Assembly: GCF_000013625.1 (NCBI RefSeq)
Contig: NC_009659.1
Coordinates: 992,001 to 1,056,000 of the forward strand
Source of the DNA: Janthinobacterium sp. Marseille
GTDB lineage: Bacteria > Pseudomonadota > Gammaproteobacteria > Burkholderiales > Burkholderiaceae_D
Reading direction: 5' to 3'
Length of the DNA: 64,000 nucleotides
The translations under genes and the position numbers were made by a program. The notes under the pieces are model-generated. The model was not told the origin of the DNA, did not search any database, and worked only from the letters and a program-made list of their open reading frames with translations. This document shows positions 33,077 through 42,647 of the stretch, one piece after another. Each line of letters begins with the position of its first letter. Within the stretch, counting starts at the first letter, position 1.

Positions 33077-33325
33077 AGTAGCTCTGGTAAATTTTCGACA
33101 ATCCAAATGACATAGGCATAGCGTTCTCTAGGTCCCTAAGAGAGGTAAGAACGATATAAGCTGAGGGATCAATGAATATCGGTTGTATAGCGGGTACTAA
33201 ATGTGGCACGAATTCGTGACGCTAATCAACGAGTTATTGCACAAACAAGTGGCTCCTTTAACTTGCAGAATCTATTTTTCGAGGAAATAAAACCGCCTTT
33301 TCTATGGCAACGCTTATCACAAACC

Positions 33326-34114
33326 TTACGTCGCGGTCGGCATGCATTTTGCCGTGCTGACGACTTGCAGTACATTGCCATCACGTTGGTCCTGCACAAA
33401 GGCAATGGCATTCAGGTTTTGCCGATTCCATTCAACTGGCAATTTTACTTCTTGCTTGAATTGCGCATTACCTTGCAATAAATGGATCGGCCCGTACCAA
33501 AGTCGTACCGTATTGTCGTGATGCAGTGTGACGCCACCGTTCTCGCCGCGCAGTACCCGTGATGTCAATCCGTTTTCGCTAATCGCAACGTATAGATCGC
33601 CACTGATCTTTGCATTCACATCGATCGACTTAACTATCGCGTCCAGCATTATTGTATTGTTAGGGCCCGCCGACGTTTTCAGTGTAATGACAACTGGTGC
33701 TGGTCGCGCATTGATCTGACGTATCGCACTCGGCAGATTGTCGCGCCATGAACGTAGCTCATTGCCGTTGACAAAAAACTGTGGGGTGTACACGACGCGG
33801 CTCTGTTTGTTTGCCAGCAATTCACTTTGTCGATCATCAAATGCTTTTTTCGCGAAGACGTCTTTCCAGCCAATCGAATCCCAATAGCTGACGTGCAGAG
33901 AAAGCGGAACGACATTTGCACTTGGCCCCACTAGTTCTCTTACCCGACTCAATTGTTTGTCTGCGGGAGGGCAATTAGAGCAGCCTTCACTTGTGTACAG
34001 TTCGACCAGGGCGGCAGTCGATACGTTACTTTTGACTTCGCAGGTATTCCCGGCATACGATGGCAGAGCAGTGTACAGTGCACATGCAAAAATGGTCAGT
34101 GCGGTTAGTTTCAT
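33326..34114 (-). CDS. DUF1223 family periplasmic thioredoxin-like protein
   Basis: A 262-aa exported protein with a signal peptide (MKLTALTIFACALYTALPSYAG) and a DUF1223 thioredoxin-like domain. The Cys pair is Cys45/Cys48 in LYTSEGCSNCPPADKQ, followed by HVSYWDSIGWKDVFA and the cis-proline segment YTPQFFVNG. A redox or thiol-metal role in the periplasm is likely but not established for the family. It is divergent from an ECF sigma factor gene and has an ECF-type promoter element upstream (34145-34170), the same element that lies before the bufferin operon. Confidence 0.88.
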   Translation of the reverse strand: MKLTALTIFACALYTALPSYAGNTCEVKSNVSTAALVELYTSEGCSNCPPADKQLSRVRELVGPSANVVPLSLHVSYWDSIGWKDVFAKKAFDDRQSELLANKQSRVVYTPQFFVNGNELRSWRDNLPSAIRQINARPAPVVITLKTSAGPNNTIMLDAIVKSIDVNAKISGDLYVAISENGLTSRVLRGENGGVTLHHDNTVRLWYGPIHLLQGNAQFKQEVKLPVEWNRQNLNAIAFVQDQRDGNVLQVVSTAKCMPTAT

Positions 34115-34144
34115 GGCGCGATCCTTCGACGATATGGAGGTTAG

Positions 34145-34170
34145 TTCGCAACCAGAGTTGGTTTGGTTAC
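34145..34170 (-). promoter_or_regulatory. ECF-type promoter element (GTAACC-N16-CGAA) for the DUF1223 gene
   Basis: On the minus strand, TTTGTAACCAA (with GTAACC at 34170-34165) is followed after exactly 16 bases by CGAA (34148-34145), about 30 bases before the DUF1223 start codon. The same -35 block TTTGTAACCAA and the same 16-base spacing occur before the bufferin operon (56484-56509). From memory, GTAACC-N16-CGAA is the motif described for Caulobacter SigF, whose anti-sigma factor is NrsF; that family pair is encoded next door. Confidence 0.7.
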
Positions 34171-34233
34171 AAATTAATTAAGAAATAGTTTGAATATTCA
34201 AAAAATGTCACGGCTATGTAACTAAGGGTGCAA

Positions 34234-34812
34234 ATGCAACGTATTCAGGGGGGAGAGCAGCAATCGGTCAGCCAAGCTGAAACGCGGTTGCGCGCTCTAT
34301 TGTTGGAGGGGCTAAACGGTAGCGAAAATGCGTATCGTCAATTTTTACAGATGACGGCTACGCATTTGCGTGCTTTTTTGCGCAGACGCCTAAGCCACTG
34401 GCCGGATCAGGTGGAAGATTTGGTGCAAGAATCGCTATTGGCGATCCACAACCAGCGTACGACCTATGACAAGGGCGCGCCGCTAACGGCGTGGATGTAT
34501 GCTATTGCCAAGTACAAGCTGATCGACTGGTTACGACGACACGCAAGACGCGAATCACAAAACGATCCGTTGGACGATGAAAATGAAATTTTCTCGACCG
34601 CCGATGCCGATGCACACGAAGCACGACGCGATCTAAGTAAGGTACTGGAAACGTTACCACCACAACAGCGCGCCGCTATTTTGCATACCAAAGTTGATGG
34701 TTGGTCGATGCGCGAGACCGCTGTCGTGTTGAAGATGTCGGAATCCAACGTCAAAATTGCTGTGCATCGCGGCCTGAAAACGTTGGCGGCCAAATTACGG
34801 AACGAATCATGA
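34234..34812 (+). CDS. ECF-subfamily RNA polymerase sigma factor (SigF/NrsF-type)
   Basis: A 192-aa sigma-70 family factor. Region 2 contains HLRAFLRRRLSHWPDQVEDL and VQESLLAIHNQRTTYD, the -10 recognition part is TAWMYAIAKYKLIDWLRRHA, and region 4 is LETLPPQQRAAILHTKVDGW with MRETAVVLKMSESNVKIAVH. ATG 34234 follows AAGGG at good distance. It overlaps a DUF1109 (NrsF) anti-sigma gene by four bases (ATGA), the standard pair for this ECF group. It is divergent from the DUF1223 gene, which it probably controls. Confidence 0.92.
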   Translation: MQRIQGGEQQSVSQAETRLRALLLEGLNGSENAYRQFLQMTATHLRAFLRRRLSHWPDQVEDLVQESLLAIHNQRTTYDKGAPLTAWMYAIAKYKLIDWLRRHARRESQNDPLDDENEIFSTADADAHEARRDLSKVLETLPPQQRAAILHTKVDGWSMRETAVVLKMSESNVKIAVHRGLKTLAAKLRNES

Positions 34813-35447
34813 AAACGGATGACCTGATCAACATGTTGGCAAGTGGCGACATCAAGCCGCAGCCGATTCCTATTCTGCGAATCGCGACGCACATTACGCT
34901 CGGACTACTGGTGACAATCGCGCTGATGATGACGTTTCTCGGTGTGCGCGAGAACCTGTTGCAAGTGCTAATGCTGCCGGCGTTCTGGATGAAGTTCATT
35001 TTCGTCATTGCGCTGGCCAGCATTGGTTTGATTGCCGCCCGTCGCTTGTCGTCGCCGGGCGGCAAGACCAATCGTGTGCCGGCCATGCTGGCGGTGCCGA
35101 TCGTAATTATCTGGAGCATTGCCGCCGTATCGCTAATGACTGCTGCACCCGGCGAGCGCGCCGAACTGTTTTGGGGCGATACGTGGAAAGCATGCCCATT
35201 TGTGATCTCGGGCTTGTCGATCCCGATTTTTATTGCGATTTTGAGCGCGATGCGTGAACTGGCCCCGACCCGTTTGCGCCTGGCCGGCGCTGCCGCTGGC
35301 CTGACTGCCGGCGCCGCCGCCGCCGCCGTCTATTGCCTGCACTGCCCAGAAATGGCAGCACCGTTTGTCGGCTTCTGGTATTTGCTGGGGATTTTAATCC
35401 CGGCCTTAATCGGCACCTTGATCGGACCCCGAGCATTATCTTGGTAG
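34809..35447 (+). CDS. nrsF: NrsF/DUF1109 family anti-sigma factor
   Basis: A 212-aa membrane anti-sigma factor. The first 25 residues are cytosolic (MKTDDLINMLASGDIKPQPI) and six transmembrane helices follow, starting at about residue 27 (THITLGLLVTIALMMTFLGV). DUF1109 proteins hold the cognate ECF sigma factor at the inner membrane and release it on metal or thiol stress. Two conserved cysteines in periplasmic or loop positions are visible, in DTWKACPFVISG and YCLHCPEMAAP; in related proteins such cysteines sense metal. The start ATG 34809 overlaps the sigma stop codon. Confidence 0.88.
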   Translation: MKTDDLINMLASGDIKPQPIPILRIATHITLGLLVTIALMMTFLGVRENLLQVLMLPAFWMKFIFVIALASIGLIAARRLSSPGGKTNRVPAMLAVPIVIIWSIAAVSLMTAAPGERAELFWGDTWKACPFVISGLSIPIFIAILSAMRELAPTRLRLAGAAAGLTAGAAAAAVYCLHCPEMAAPFVGFWYLLGILIPALIGTLIGPRALSW

Positions 35448-35770
35448 TAGGTAGTTCCCCGAAAGTTCTTCTAACGAAGGTCCGCTTGCGCTCCTCTAGC
35501 ATCTACATCAACACCTTTTGCTAAACCCGGTGAGACTGGCCTCTTTTTCTCGATAACTTCGATCTGCTTGCTGTGCCAGCTTATACGAAAATAAGCGTTC
35601 TCTGCACAGTTCTAACTACTATCTTCTTGGAAATTAATTTCCTAAAAACTGTAACTATTGTTCTTGCGTTGGCGAACTATCCTTAGATCGCCAGGAAAAA
35701 GCGGCGACATTGATGTCTTCTCGAATTCCGAGATCGACATACATTCTTCAATTCCAACAAATAATTCATC
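35448..35770. other. Intergenic region without recognisable gene
   Basis: These 323 bases separate the anti-sigma gene from the chemoreceptor gene. No hairpin followed by a T-tract, no RNA gene and no clear operator was found. It presumably contains the promoter of the chemoreceptor-chlorite dismutase unit. Confidence 0.4.
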
Positions 35771-37405
35771 ATGTTTTCAAAACTGAAGATTCGCACCGGC
35801 TTGTTATTTGTATTGGGTATGTTCTCTATCGCGCTTTGGACTGCTGTGTTCATGTCTTGGACATATGCACGCCAGTCAGCTCAGGCTTTAGAAGCGGTGA
35901 TCAAATTGTCTGATAGCCAAATTCAACCTCTTCATGACACAGAAAGGTTGCTGCTTTCCACATTGATCAACATGGACAACGCGTATATCAATTTAGTAAA
36001 GAGCGACCAAGTCATTGCCAACGATTACACTCGTAAGGCGTCCGCTTCTTTTCAAGAGGGTAAAAAAGCGTTCGACCGATATCGAGAAGCCATCAAAGAT
36101 GATAGTGATCTTGCCGACCGTTCGGTGAACGTCATCCGCGCTTACGATCGCTACGCAGAAGTAATAGGTAAGCGCGAAGAAGCGCTATACGATGTCTCTC
36201 TTGACAATTATGCGGCCGCAACAACCGATGCAGAACAAGCCGATAGTGTTTTTGCTTCTGCTTTGCGCGAGATGATTAATCACGCCGAAATGGTACGTGA
36301 CAATCTTCGTGTTGAATCCGAAAGGCGATTCATGATCGCGGCCTACCTTGCGACCGGGATGTTTGTATTTTCATTGTTGCTGGTCGGGTTCTACTGGTTC
36401 TTTTTCAATCGTGTTTTGCTTCAGCCTTTAAAAGAAGTCGGCGCGCATTTTGATCGTATCGCTGGCGGTGACTTAACGGCGCAAGTCAATGTTGTTTCAA
36501 ACAATGAGATTGGTGCATTGTTGGCCGCGTTGCAGCGCATGCAACAAGGACTGTTGCAGACTGTATCTACAATTAGACGGGCCACTGAGGATGTCGACCA
36601 TAGTGCGCGAGACATTGCAGTAGGCAACGTCGAGTTATCGAGTAGAACGGAGCAGCAGGCTTCGGCCTTGGAAGAAACCGCATCAGCACTTGAAGAGTTG
36701 GCCGCAGCGGTTAAACAGAATGCGGAAAACACGCATCAAACCAATCGTCTTGCGAGTGATGCTGCTGGTGATGCCGTTCGCGGTGGCGAGATGATGTCGG
36801 ACCTTGTCAAGACCATGGGGAAGGTTTCAGCCAGTTCTAGCAAGATATCCGAGATCGTCGGCGTAATTGACGGTATCGCTTTTCAGACCAATATTCTTGC
36901 GCTTAATGCTGCGGTTGAAGCCGCACGTGCGGGCGTGCAAGGGCGGGGTTTTGCCGTCGTCGCCGCAGAGGTACGGTCACTGGCATTGCGCAGCGCACAG
37001 GCCGCAAAGGAAGTGAAAGGATTGATAGGAGAGTCTTCTTCTTATATTGACCTTGGTTCCGGGCAGGTCACAGAAGCTGGCAAAGCCATGCAAAAAATAG
37101 TCACATCCGTTCACAACGTCATGAGCACGATGCAGGAGATATCGACTGCGACCTCGGAGCAATCGGTTGGGCTCGAACAGGTTAGTTTAGCAGTCGTGCA
37201 AATGGATCGATCTACACAGCAAAATGCGACGCTGGTTGAACAAACAGCTAACGCCGCCAACGACCTCACGGCTCAGGCTAGGCGTCTTGTCGAGTCCGTT
37301 TCAGTTTTTCGTACTGCCAATCCAGACTATCGTGGTGCCGTGAAAATACTTGATAAAGCACGGCCGCTGACCATCGGTAATGATGATTCCGCAATAGTAT
37401 TTTAA
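35771..37405 (+). CDS. Methyl-accepting chemotaxis protein (Tar-like periplasmic domain)
   Basis: A 544-aa inner-membrane chemoreceptor. TM1 covers residues about 9-28 and TM2 about 190-213; between them is a four-helix-bundle periplasmic sensor. HAMP follows ([20 protein letters not shown]), then the long signalling coiled coil with methylation-region repeats ([20 protein letters not shown]) and the conserved tip [20 protein letters not shown] (residues about 373-392). There is no CheR/CheB tether pentapeptide at the C-terminus (it ends DDSAIVF). The stop is nine bases before a chlorite dismutase gene with its own AAGGAG site, so the two are one unit. Confidence 0.92.
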   Translation: MFSKLKIRTGLLFVLGMFSIALWTAVFMSWTYARQSAQALEAVIKLSDSQIQPLHDTERLLLSTLINMDNAYINLVKSDQVIANDYTRKASASFQEGKKAFDRYREAIKDDSDLADRSVNVIRAYDRYAEVIGKREEALYDVSLDNYAAATTDAEQADSVFASALREMINHAEMVRDNLRVESERRFMIAAYLATGMFVFSLLLVGFYWFFFNRVLLQPLKEVGAHFDRIAGGDLTAQVNVVSNNEIGALLAALQRMQQGLLQTVSTIRRATEDVDHSARDIAVGNVELSSRTEQQASALEETASALEELAAAVKQNAENTHQTNRLASDAAGDAVRGGEMMSDLVKTMGKVSASSSKISEIVGVIDGIAFQTNILALNAAVEAARAGVQGRGFAVVAAEVRSLALRSAQAAKEVKGLIGESSSYIDLGSGQVTEAGKAMQKIVTSVHNVMSTMQEISTATSEQSVGLEQVSLAVVQMDRSTQQNATLVEQTANAANDLTAQARRLVESVSVFRTANPDYRGAVKILDKARPLTIGNDDSAIVF

Positions 37406-37414
37406 GGAGTAAGA

Positions 37415-37975
37415 ATGAACGAACGACTTTTTGGTTTTGTTGGAGGCGACTCAGGTGCGTGGGAAGTCACGCAAATGCGTGCTGTTAAAGGTGCACCACT
37501 CCCTGAAGTAAAGACCATTGCAATACTAAACGGATTTTCGATCCAAGGACATCATGCTCACTGGGTTCTTCGTGGAGTGACTAGCAACGAACGTTACGTG
37601 ACTAAAGAAGAAAAGAGTCGCTTGATTGCTACGCAAGAGGGATTGGGACGTACTGAATCAACATTAGCTGCATTAATTCCCATTCGAAAAAATGCTTCCT
37701 GGTGGTTGCTCACTCAGGAAGAGCGACGAGAGATTCTCGAAGAACGTTCCCATCACATTCAAATTGGCATGGCTTATTTACCCGCTATCGCACGGCGGCT
37801 ATACCACTGTCGCGACATTGGAACACCTGAGCCATTCGATTTTTTGACATGGTTTGAATTTAGCCCTTCTGACGCTTCTCAATTTGATGATTTAGTGGCG
37901 CAGTTACGTACTACTCACGAATGGTCTTACATTGATCACGAGATTGACATAAGACTTGCCAGGAAAAATGGTTAA
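37415..37975 (+). CDS. cld: Chlorite dismutase, short dimeric clade (clade 2)
   Basis: A 186-aa heme protein expected to convert chlorite to chloride and O2. It matches the short Nitrobacter-type enzyme along its whole length: VGGDSGAWEVTQM at the start, VLRGVTSNERYV, LAALIPIRKNASWWLLTQEE and PFDFLTWFEFSP. The proximal heme ligand His114 (RSHHIQIG) and the distal catalytic Arg127 (YLPAIARRLYHC) are both present, exactly 13 residues apart and at the same numbers as I recall for the Nitrobacter enzyme. No signal peptide is visible, so it is cytoplasmic. No chlorate or perchlorate reductase gene is in the window. It directly follows a chemoreceptor gene. Confidence 0.88.
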   Translation: MNERLFGFVGGDSGAWEVTQMRAVKGAPLPEVKTIAILNGFSIQGHHAHWVLRGVTSNERYVTKEEKSRLIATQEGLGRTESTLAALIPIRKNASWWLLTQEERREILEERSHHIQIGMAYLPAIARRLYHCRDIGTPEPFDFLTWFEFSPSDASQFDDLVAQLRTTHEWSYIDHEIDIRLARKNG

Positions 37976-38116
37976 CCCTTAAATCAAAAAAACAGGCATA
38001 CATTATCTTGTCGCGTGAGTTGCTATTTGTCTTGATTCTTTCGGGATTTTTTGTCCTCAACAGAGTTTTAGTTTGCTCTATATACTTGCAGCTTTACTTA
38101 GCAAGCGTCAAAAATC

Positions 38117-40027
38117 TTGCCGAAATTTGATTCATTTGGGAAGAAAGTGTGGATTATTAAACTTTCACAAAGTAACAAGCCAACTATTGTTGGCTATGCT
38201 GCCGCTCTCTTTTCGGTGGCGTTAGCGTTTTTCGTTCTTTCTGTCATGAGACCGCAATTTTCTGCGGCACCCACGCCATTATTTTTATGCGCAATCATGT
38301 TTACAGCGTGGGTAGGTGGAACCGGACCATGCTTCTTTTCCATCGTCCTGTCGGTTCTGGCCTACGATTACTTCTTCGTAACACCCTTGCATTCATTCGT
38401 CATAAATGGACGACACTCCTTTCGTATTCTTTTCTTTTCGATGGCGGCGATCTTCATCGGCGGGCTTGCGGCTGCGCAGCAATCTGCAGTGCGAAGTGCT
38501 AAGCGCGCAAGCGACAAACTCGCCTTGGCAATAGATGATCTTAAAAGCGTTAATTTAAAACTAGAGATGGAGAATACGGAGCGCAATCGTATCCACGAAT
38601 CACTTCGCTATAGCGAAGCGTTTTTGACAGAAGGACAAAAAATAAGTCGCACGGGCAGTTGGCGCTGGAATATAGAGGTGCACTCTCTTGAGTGGTCAGA
38701 CGAACATTACCGCATCTTTGGTTATGAACCATCGTCAGACATGTCCTGCTTCGAAATGTATTCCAGTCGAGCGCATCCAACCGACCATCTTCTCCTAGCG
38801 AATGTCGTCAAAGAAGCAGTAGCTAAAAAACAGCGGTTCGAATGCGATTACAGGATTATCCTTTCGGCGGGCAGCATACGGTTTTTGCGTGGGATTGGGA
38901 TGCCTGTTTTTTCTCGGAATGACCACTTCGAAGGCTACATTGGTGTGACAGTCGACATCACGGCTCAGCGTCAAGCGGAAGATTCATTGCGGAAAAGCGA
39001 ACAGGAATTTCGTACGCTGGCAGAAAATTCGCCTGATGGCGTGATTCGTTACGATCGAGACTGTAAAAGAATTTATGTAAATCCGGCGCACCTCAGAAAC
39101 ATGGGCGTTGAATATGATGATGCAGTTAATGTCACATTGGATTCCTACTGGGGAGCCGATATGACAGTGGATGAGTATCGGGCGATACTCAGAAGTGTGA
39201 TGACTACTGGACAGCCAGCGGAGGTTAGTGGCCGGTGGACTCGACCTGATGGGGGCATCGTGTTTTTTGCCGTCCACGCTGTGGCCGAGTTCGACTCGAA
39301 AGGCGAGGCTGAAAGCGTTTTGGCGATTAGTCGCAATATCACATCGATCATAGAGGCCGAAAATCAATTGAGGCAATCTCAGAAGCTTCTACGTCAATTG
39401 GCGGATCGCAGTGAAACCTCTATCGAGGATGAACGTAAACATATTGCAAGAGAACTACATGACGATCTCGCTCAGCATCTTTCTGCGCTGCGGATGAATG
39501 TATCAGTAATGAAATTGGAGTTCGGTCATCTAAGCTCGGCATTTAGTGGGCAAGCGGAAACCATGATTGAGCGTCTAGACGCAACTATTAAAATAGCGCG
39601 CAATGTTATTACGGCGTTGCGTCCGACGGCTTTGGACATGGGTATCGTTCAGGCTTTGGAATGGTTGGTGAAGGATTTTTCCACGCATAAAGAAATTTCT
39701 TGTCGGCTTCATATTCATGACGAGAATTTGATCTTGAGTGATCGATCTGCCACGGCAATTTTTCGCATTGCTCAGGAGTCGCTGAGAAACATCTCACGTC
39801 ATGCCGAAGCTTGTAACGTTGACGTTAATCTTAGTCACAAGGATGGAATGTGTCTCCTAGCTATTCGCGATGATGGTCGGGGATTCAATACAACCAACGT
39901 TCCATTTAACTCTTTTGGTCTTATGGGAATAAAGGAGCGCGTGTTGATTCTGGGTGGAAAAGTAGAAATTGAGAGCGAAGAAGGCCAAGGTACAACTATC
40001 CGGGTAAATATCCCGACAACGGAGTGA
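38117..40027 (+). CDS. Sensor histidine kinase (DUF4118 membrane domain, two PAS, HisKA_3)
   Basis: About 636 aa. The N-terminal four-helix membrane domain is of the KdpD-like DUF4118 type (VGGTGPCFFSIVLSVLAYDY). Two PAS/PAC domains follow (about residues 165-290, RTGSWRWNIEVHSLEWSDEH; and 295-415, ENSPDGVIRYDRDCKRIYVN). The NarL-type dimerisation domain has the phospho-accepting histidine in EDERKHIARELHDDLAQHLS (about residue 446), and the ATPase domain ends in NSFGLMGIKERVLILGG. TTG 38117 is used here; GTG 38147 is an alternative with a better-placed GGAAG. It ends six bases before the response regulator start. Confidence 0.9.
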   Translation: MPKFDSFGKKVWIIKLSQSNKPTIVGYAAALFSVALAFFVLSVMRPQFSAAPTPLFLCAIMFTAWVGGTGPCFFSIVLSVLAYDYFFVTPLHSFVINGRHSFRILFFSMAAIFIGGLAAAQQSAVRSAKRASDKLALAIDDLKSVNLKLEMENTERNRIHESLRYSEAFLTEGQKISRTGSWRWNIEVHSLEWSDEHYRIFGYEPSSDMSCFEMYSSRAHPTDHLLLANVVKEAVAKKQRFECDYRIILSAGSIRFLRGIGMPVFSRNDHFEGYIGVTVDITAQRQAEDSLRKSEQEFRTLAENSPDGVIRYDRDCKRIYVNPAHLRNMGVEYDDAVNVTLDSYWGADMTVDEYRAILRSVMTTGQPAEVSGRWTRPDGGIVFFAVHAVAEFDSKGEAESVLAISRNITSIIEAENQLRQSQKLLRQLADRSETSIEDERKHIARELHDDLAQHLSALRMNVSVMKLEFGHLSSAFSGQAETMIERLDATIKIARNVITALRPTALDMGIVQALEWLVKDFSTHKEISCRLHIHDENLILSDRSATAIFRIAQESLRNISRHAEACNVDVNLSHKDGMCLLAIRDDGRGFNTTNVPFNSFGLMGIKERVLILGGKVEIESEEGQGTTIRVNIPTTE

Positions 40028-40032
40028 AATAA

Positions 40033-40662
40033 ATGTTGCGTATTCTAATGGCAGATGACCACGCATTGATGCGCGAAGGACTGAAGCATCTTTTTTCGGT
40101 TGTCGGAGGAATTGATGTAGTTGCAGAAGCCTCTACAGGGCCCCAAGTTTTTGAGTTGTTACGTCGAACTGACGTTGATCTCATCTTGCTGGATATGACG
40201 ATGCCGGGAATTAGCGGTGCAACATTGATCCATCACATCCGGTCCCAAAAAACAGCGCCAAACATCCTTGTACTAAGCATGCATGACGAGGTTCAGTTTG
40301 CAAGAAGGGCACTAGATGCCGGGGCATCTGGGTACATAACAAAGGACACGGACCCGCAGACATTGATCGATGCAATCCATCGAGTTGCTGAGGGTGGCAG
40401 ATTCATCAGCCGTGGGCTCGCTGAGGAAATGTTGTTTGACCATGGCACCAGAGCCAGACCTTCGCATGAACTGCTCTCCACTCGGGAATACGAAATTTTT
40501 CAATTGCTGGTACATGGCCGTGGCGTCAATGAAATAGCGGATGAACTCTCGATTAGCAACAAAACAGTCAGCACCCATAAGACCAGATTGATGGAGAAGA
40601 TGAAATGCGAAAACGTTTCACAGCTGATTAGATATGCGATAGCCCACGGAATGCTCGAGTAA
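40033..40662 (+). CDS. NarL/FixJ-family response regulator
   Basis: A 209-aa two-domain regulator. The receiver has the acidic pair Asp8/Asp9 (ILMADDHALM), the phosphorylated Asp54 in LILLDMTMPG, and the lysine in YITKDTDPQT. The C-terminal LuxR-type helix-turn-helix is LSTREYEIFQLLVHGRGVNE followed by IADELSISNKTVSTHKTRLM. It is the cognate partner of the upstream HisKA_3 kinase (six-base gap). The target genes are not known; the neighbouring chemoreceptor and c-di-GMP genes are candidates. Confidence 0.92.
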   Translation: MLRILMADDHALMREGLKHLFSVVGGIDVVAEASTGPQVFELLRRTDVDLILLDMTMPGISGATLIHHIRSQKTAPNILVLSMHDEVQFARRALDAGASGYITKDTDPQTLIDAIHRVAEGGRFISRGLAEEMLFDHGTRARPSHELLSTREYEIFQLLVHGRGVNEIADELSISNKTVSTHKTRLMEKMKCENVSQLIRYAIAHGMLE

Positions 40663-40906
40663 ATTGTGTCTCGACGCCCCTAACGATCCATATTCGGAAA
40701 ATTCCTACACATAAATCATCATTGCCTGATGTTTTAGTTCTTCAGTTTGTCCGACGATTGCTGCTGCCAGTCGTCAGGGGCAATTGGTCTGCGTCGGCAC
40801 TCCCATGTCGATTTGACCTCCCATTTCTGATTGTTGGCGTACGACGCGACCATGTAAAAAATGCCTGGTCGATGTTCATTTATACGCAATCTTACGGGAT
40901 AGAAGA

Positions 40907-42628
40907 ATGAAATTTTCAAATCTGAAGATCGGAACGCGCCTGACCATTGGCTTTTTTCTGGTCCTAGCGCTTATGGCGGCTCTAACTGCGTGCGGCGTAA
41001 ATGGCATGCAGAATATCCAAAAACGGCTGAACACAATTATTGATGACAATGTTCATAAAATGAACTTACTTCAAGATATGTCGGAGTCGGTGCATATCGT
41101 TTCCCACAGTATGGGGACCCTTGTTTTAATGCGCAACGAAAGTGAGATGGTTCTCGAGATAAAGAAAGTCGTAGATGCGCGCAGTAAATACGATGCTGCA
41201 ATTTTGGTACTTGAGAAAAAACCTGCTCTCGAAGTAGAACGTGTGTTGAGAGAAAAAATAAAAGGAGCTCAAGCAGACGCACGTGTAGTTAACGATCAAA
41301 TTATTGAATTTGCTAGAGGTAACAAGGACGAAGAAGCAAGCGCGCTTTTGATTAAAACTGCGGAACCGCTTAACCAAGCTTGGCAACAAGCATTAGATCA
41401 AAGTATTCAACTTCAAAAACATGCAAACGAAGCGGATGCCGTCGCCGCGACAGCTACATATGAAAATTCGCAGCTTTATATGGGAGCGCTTTCTGGTGTT
41501 GCGCTGATACTTGGAATTGTAATCGCATGGGTCATTACGCGATCAATTTCTCGCCCAATTATCTCTGCGATGAATGTCGCAAACACGGTGGCATTGGGAG
41601 ACCTAACCAGTCACATTGAAATAACAACAGCTGATGAGTCCGGTCAACTCCTGCATGCTCTTAAAGATATGAATGACAATCTTGTAAGCATAGTTACGCA
41701 GGTACGACATGGAACAGAGACCATTGCAACGGCTTCTGCTGAAATTGCTACCGGCAATCTCGACCTTTCAGCGAGGACAGAGGAGCAGGCTTCTTCCCTG
41801 GAGCAAACAGCTTCATCAATGGAGGAGCTAACATCGACGGTCAAACACAACTTCGACAATGCACGGCAGGCAAATAAGCTTGCACTGAATGCGTCAGATG
41901 CGGCGAGTCGTGGGGGCGTCGTCGTTGCTCAGGTTGTCGAGACTATGGGGTTTATTAATGGCTCGTCCAGAAAAATATCGGACATTATCGGCGTCATTGA
42001 TGGGATTGCGTTTCAAACCAATATCCTAGCGTTAAATGCTGCGGTGGAAGCTGCACGTGCTGGCGAACAAGGCCGCGGATTTGCGGTGGTCGCTACTGAG
42101 GTACGTAATCTCGCTCAGCGATCGAGTGCAGCAGCAAAAGATATTCGTATTCTCATCGGCAGCTCGGTGCAAAAAATTGATGCGGGTAGTCTTCTGGTGG
42201 AAGAAGCAGGCAGAACAATGAAAGAGATTGTGATTAGCGTGCAGCAGGTAACGAGCATTATGGCGGAGATTACCGCGGCTTCCGAGGAACAGAGTGCTGG
42301 TATCGAACAGGTGAATCAGGCTATCGCTCAGATGGATCAGGTGACACAACAAAACGCCGCATTAGTCGAAGAAGCTGCTGCTGCTGCAGCTTCTCTTCGT
42401 GAGCAAGCAGAGAATCTGTCAAAAGTTGTCAGGGTCTTCAAGTTAGACAATACGCAGCACATGATGCCAATGGCTTCACAATTGAATCTCAATGGGATGA
42501 CGAAATTAACGTCGGTGACGTCGAGAGGAAGTGACCAAGTTGCGACAGACGGCGTGAAGTCCGGCTCTGTGCCAAATCAAAAAAATTTACTTCCAGTTGC
42601 CGTTGGAGGTGAGTGGGCACAGTTTTAG
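40907..42628 (+). CDS. Methyl-accepting chemotaxis protein with C-terminal tether pentapeptide
   Basis: A 573-aa chemoreceptor. TM1 at about residues 12-30, a 4HB_MCP periplasmic bundle ([20 protein letters not shown]), TM2 at about 191-211, HAMP ([20 protein letters not shown]), and the signalling domain with the tip [20 protein letters not shown]. The last five residues, EWAQF, fit the [charged]-W-x2-F pentapeptide that tethers CheR/CheB in Tar and Tsr. The protein is the intact parent type of the wrecked receptor at 25156-26357. A GGDEF-EAL gene follows 19 bases after its stop. Confidence 0.93.
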   Translation: MKFSNLKIGTRLTIGFFLVLALMAALTACGVNGMQNIQKRLNTIIDDNVHKMNLLQDMSESVHIVSHSMGTLVLMRNESEMVLEIKKVVDARSKYDAAILVLEKKPALEVERVLREKIKGAQADARVVNDQIIEFARGNKDEEASALLIKTAEPLNQAWQQALDQSIQLQKHANEADAVAATATYENSQLYMGALSGVALILGIVIAWVITRSISRPIISAMNVANTVALGDLTSHIEITTADESGQLLHALKDMNDNLVSIVTQVRHGTETIATASAEIATGNLDLSARTEEQASSLEQTASSMEELTSTVKHNFDNARQANKLALNASDAASRGGVVVAQVVETMGFINGSSRKISDIIGVIDGIAFQTNILALNAAVEAARAGEQGRGFAVVATEVRNLAQRSSAAAKDIRILIGSSVQKIDAGSLLVEEAGRTMKEIVISVQQVTSIMAEITAASEEQSAGIEQVNQAIAQMDQVTQQNAALVEEAAAAAASLREQAENLSKVVRVFKLDNTQHMMPMASQLNLNGMTKLTSVTSRGSDQVATDGVKSGSVPNQKNLLPVAVGGEWAQF

Positions 42629-42647
42629 GCTGGATGTTCATATTTTA

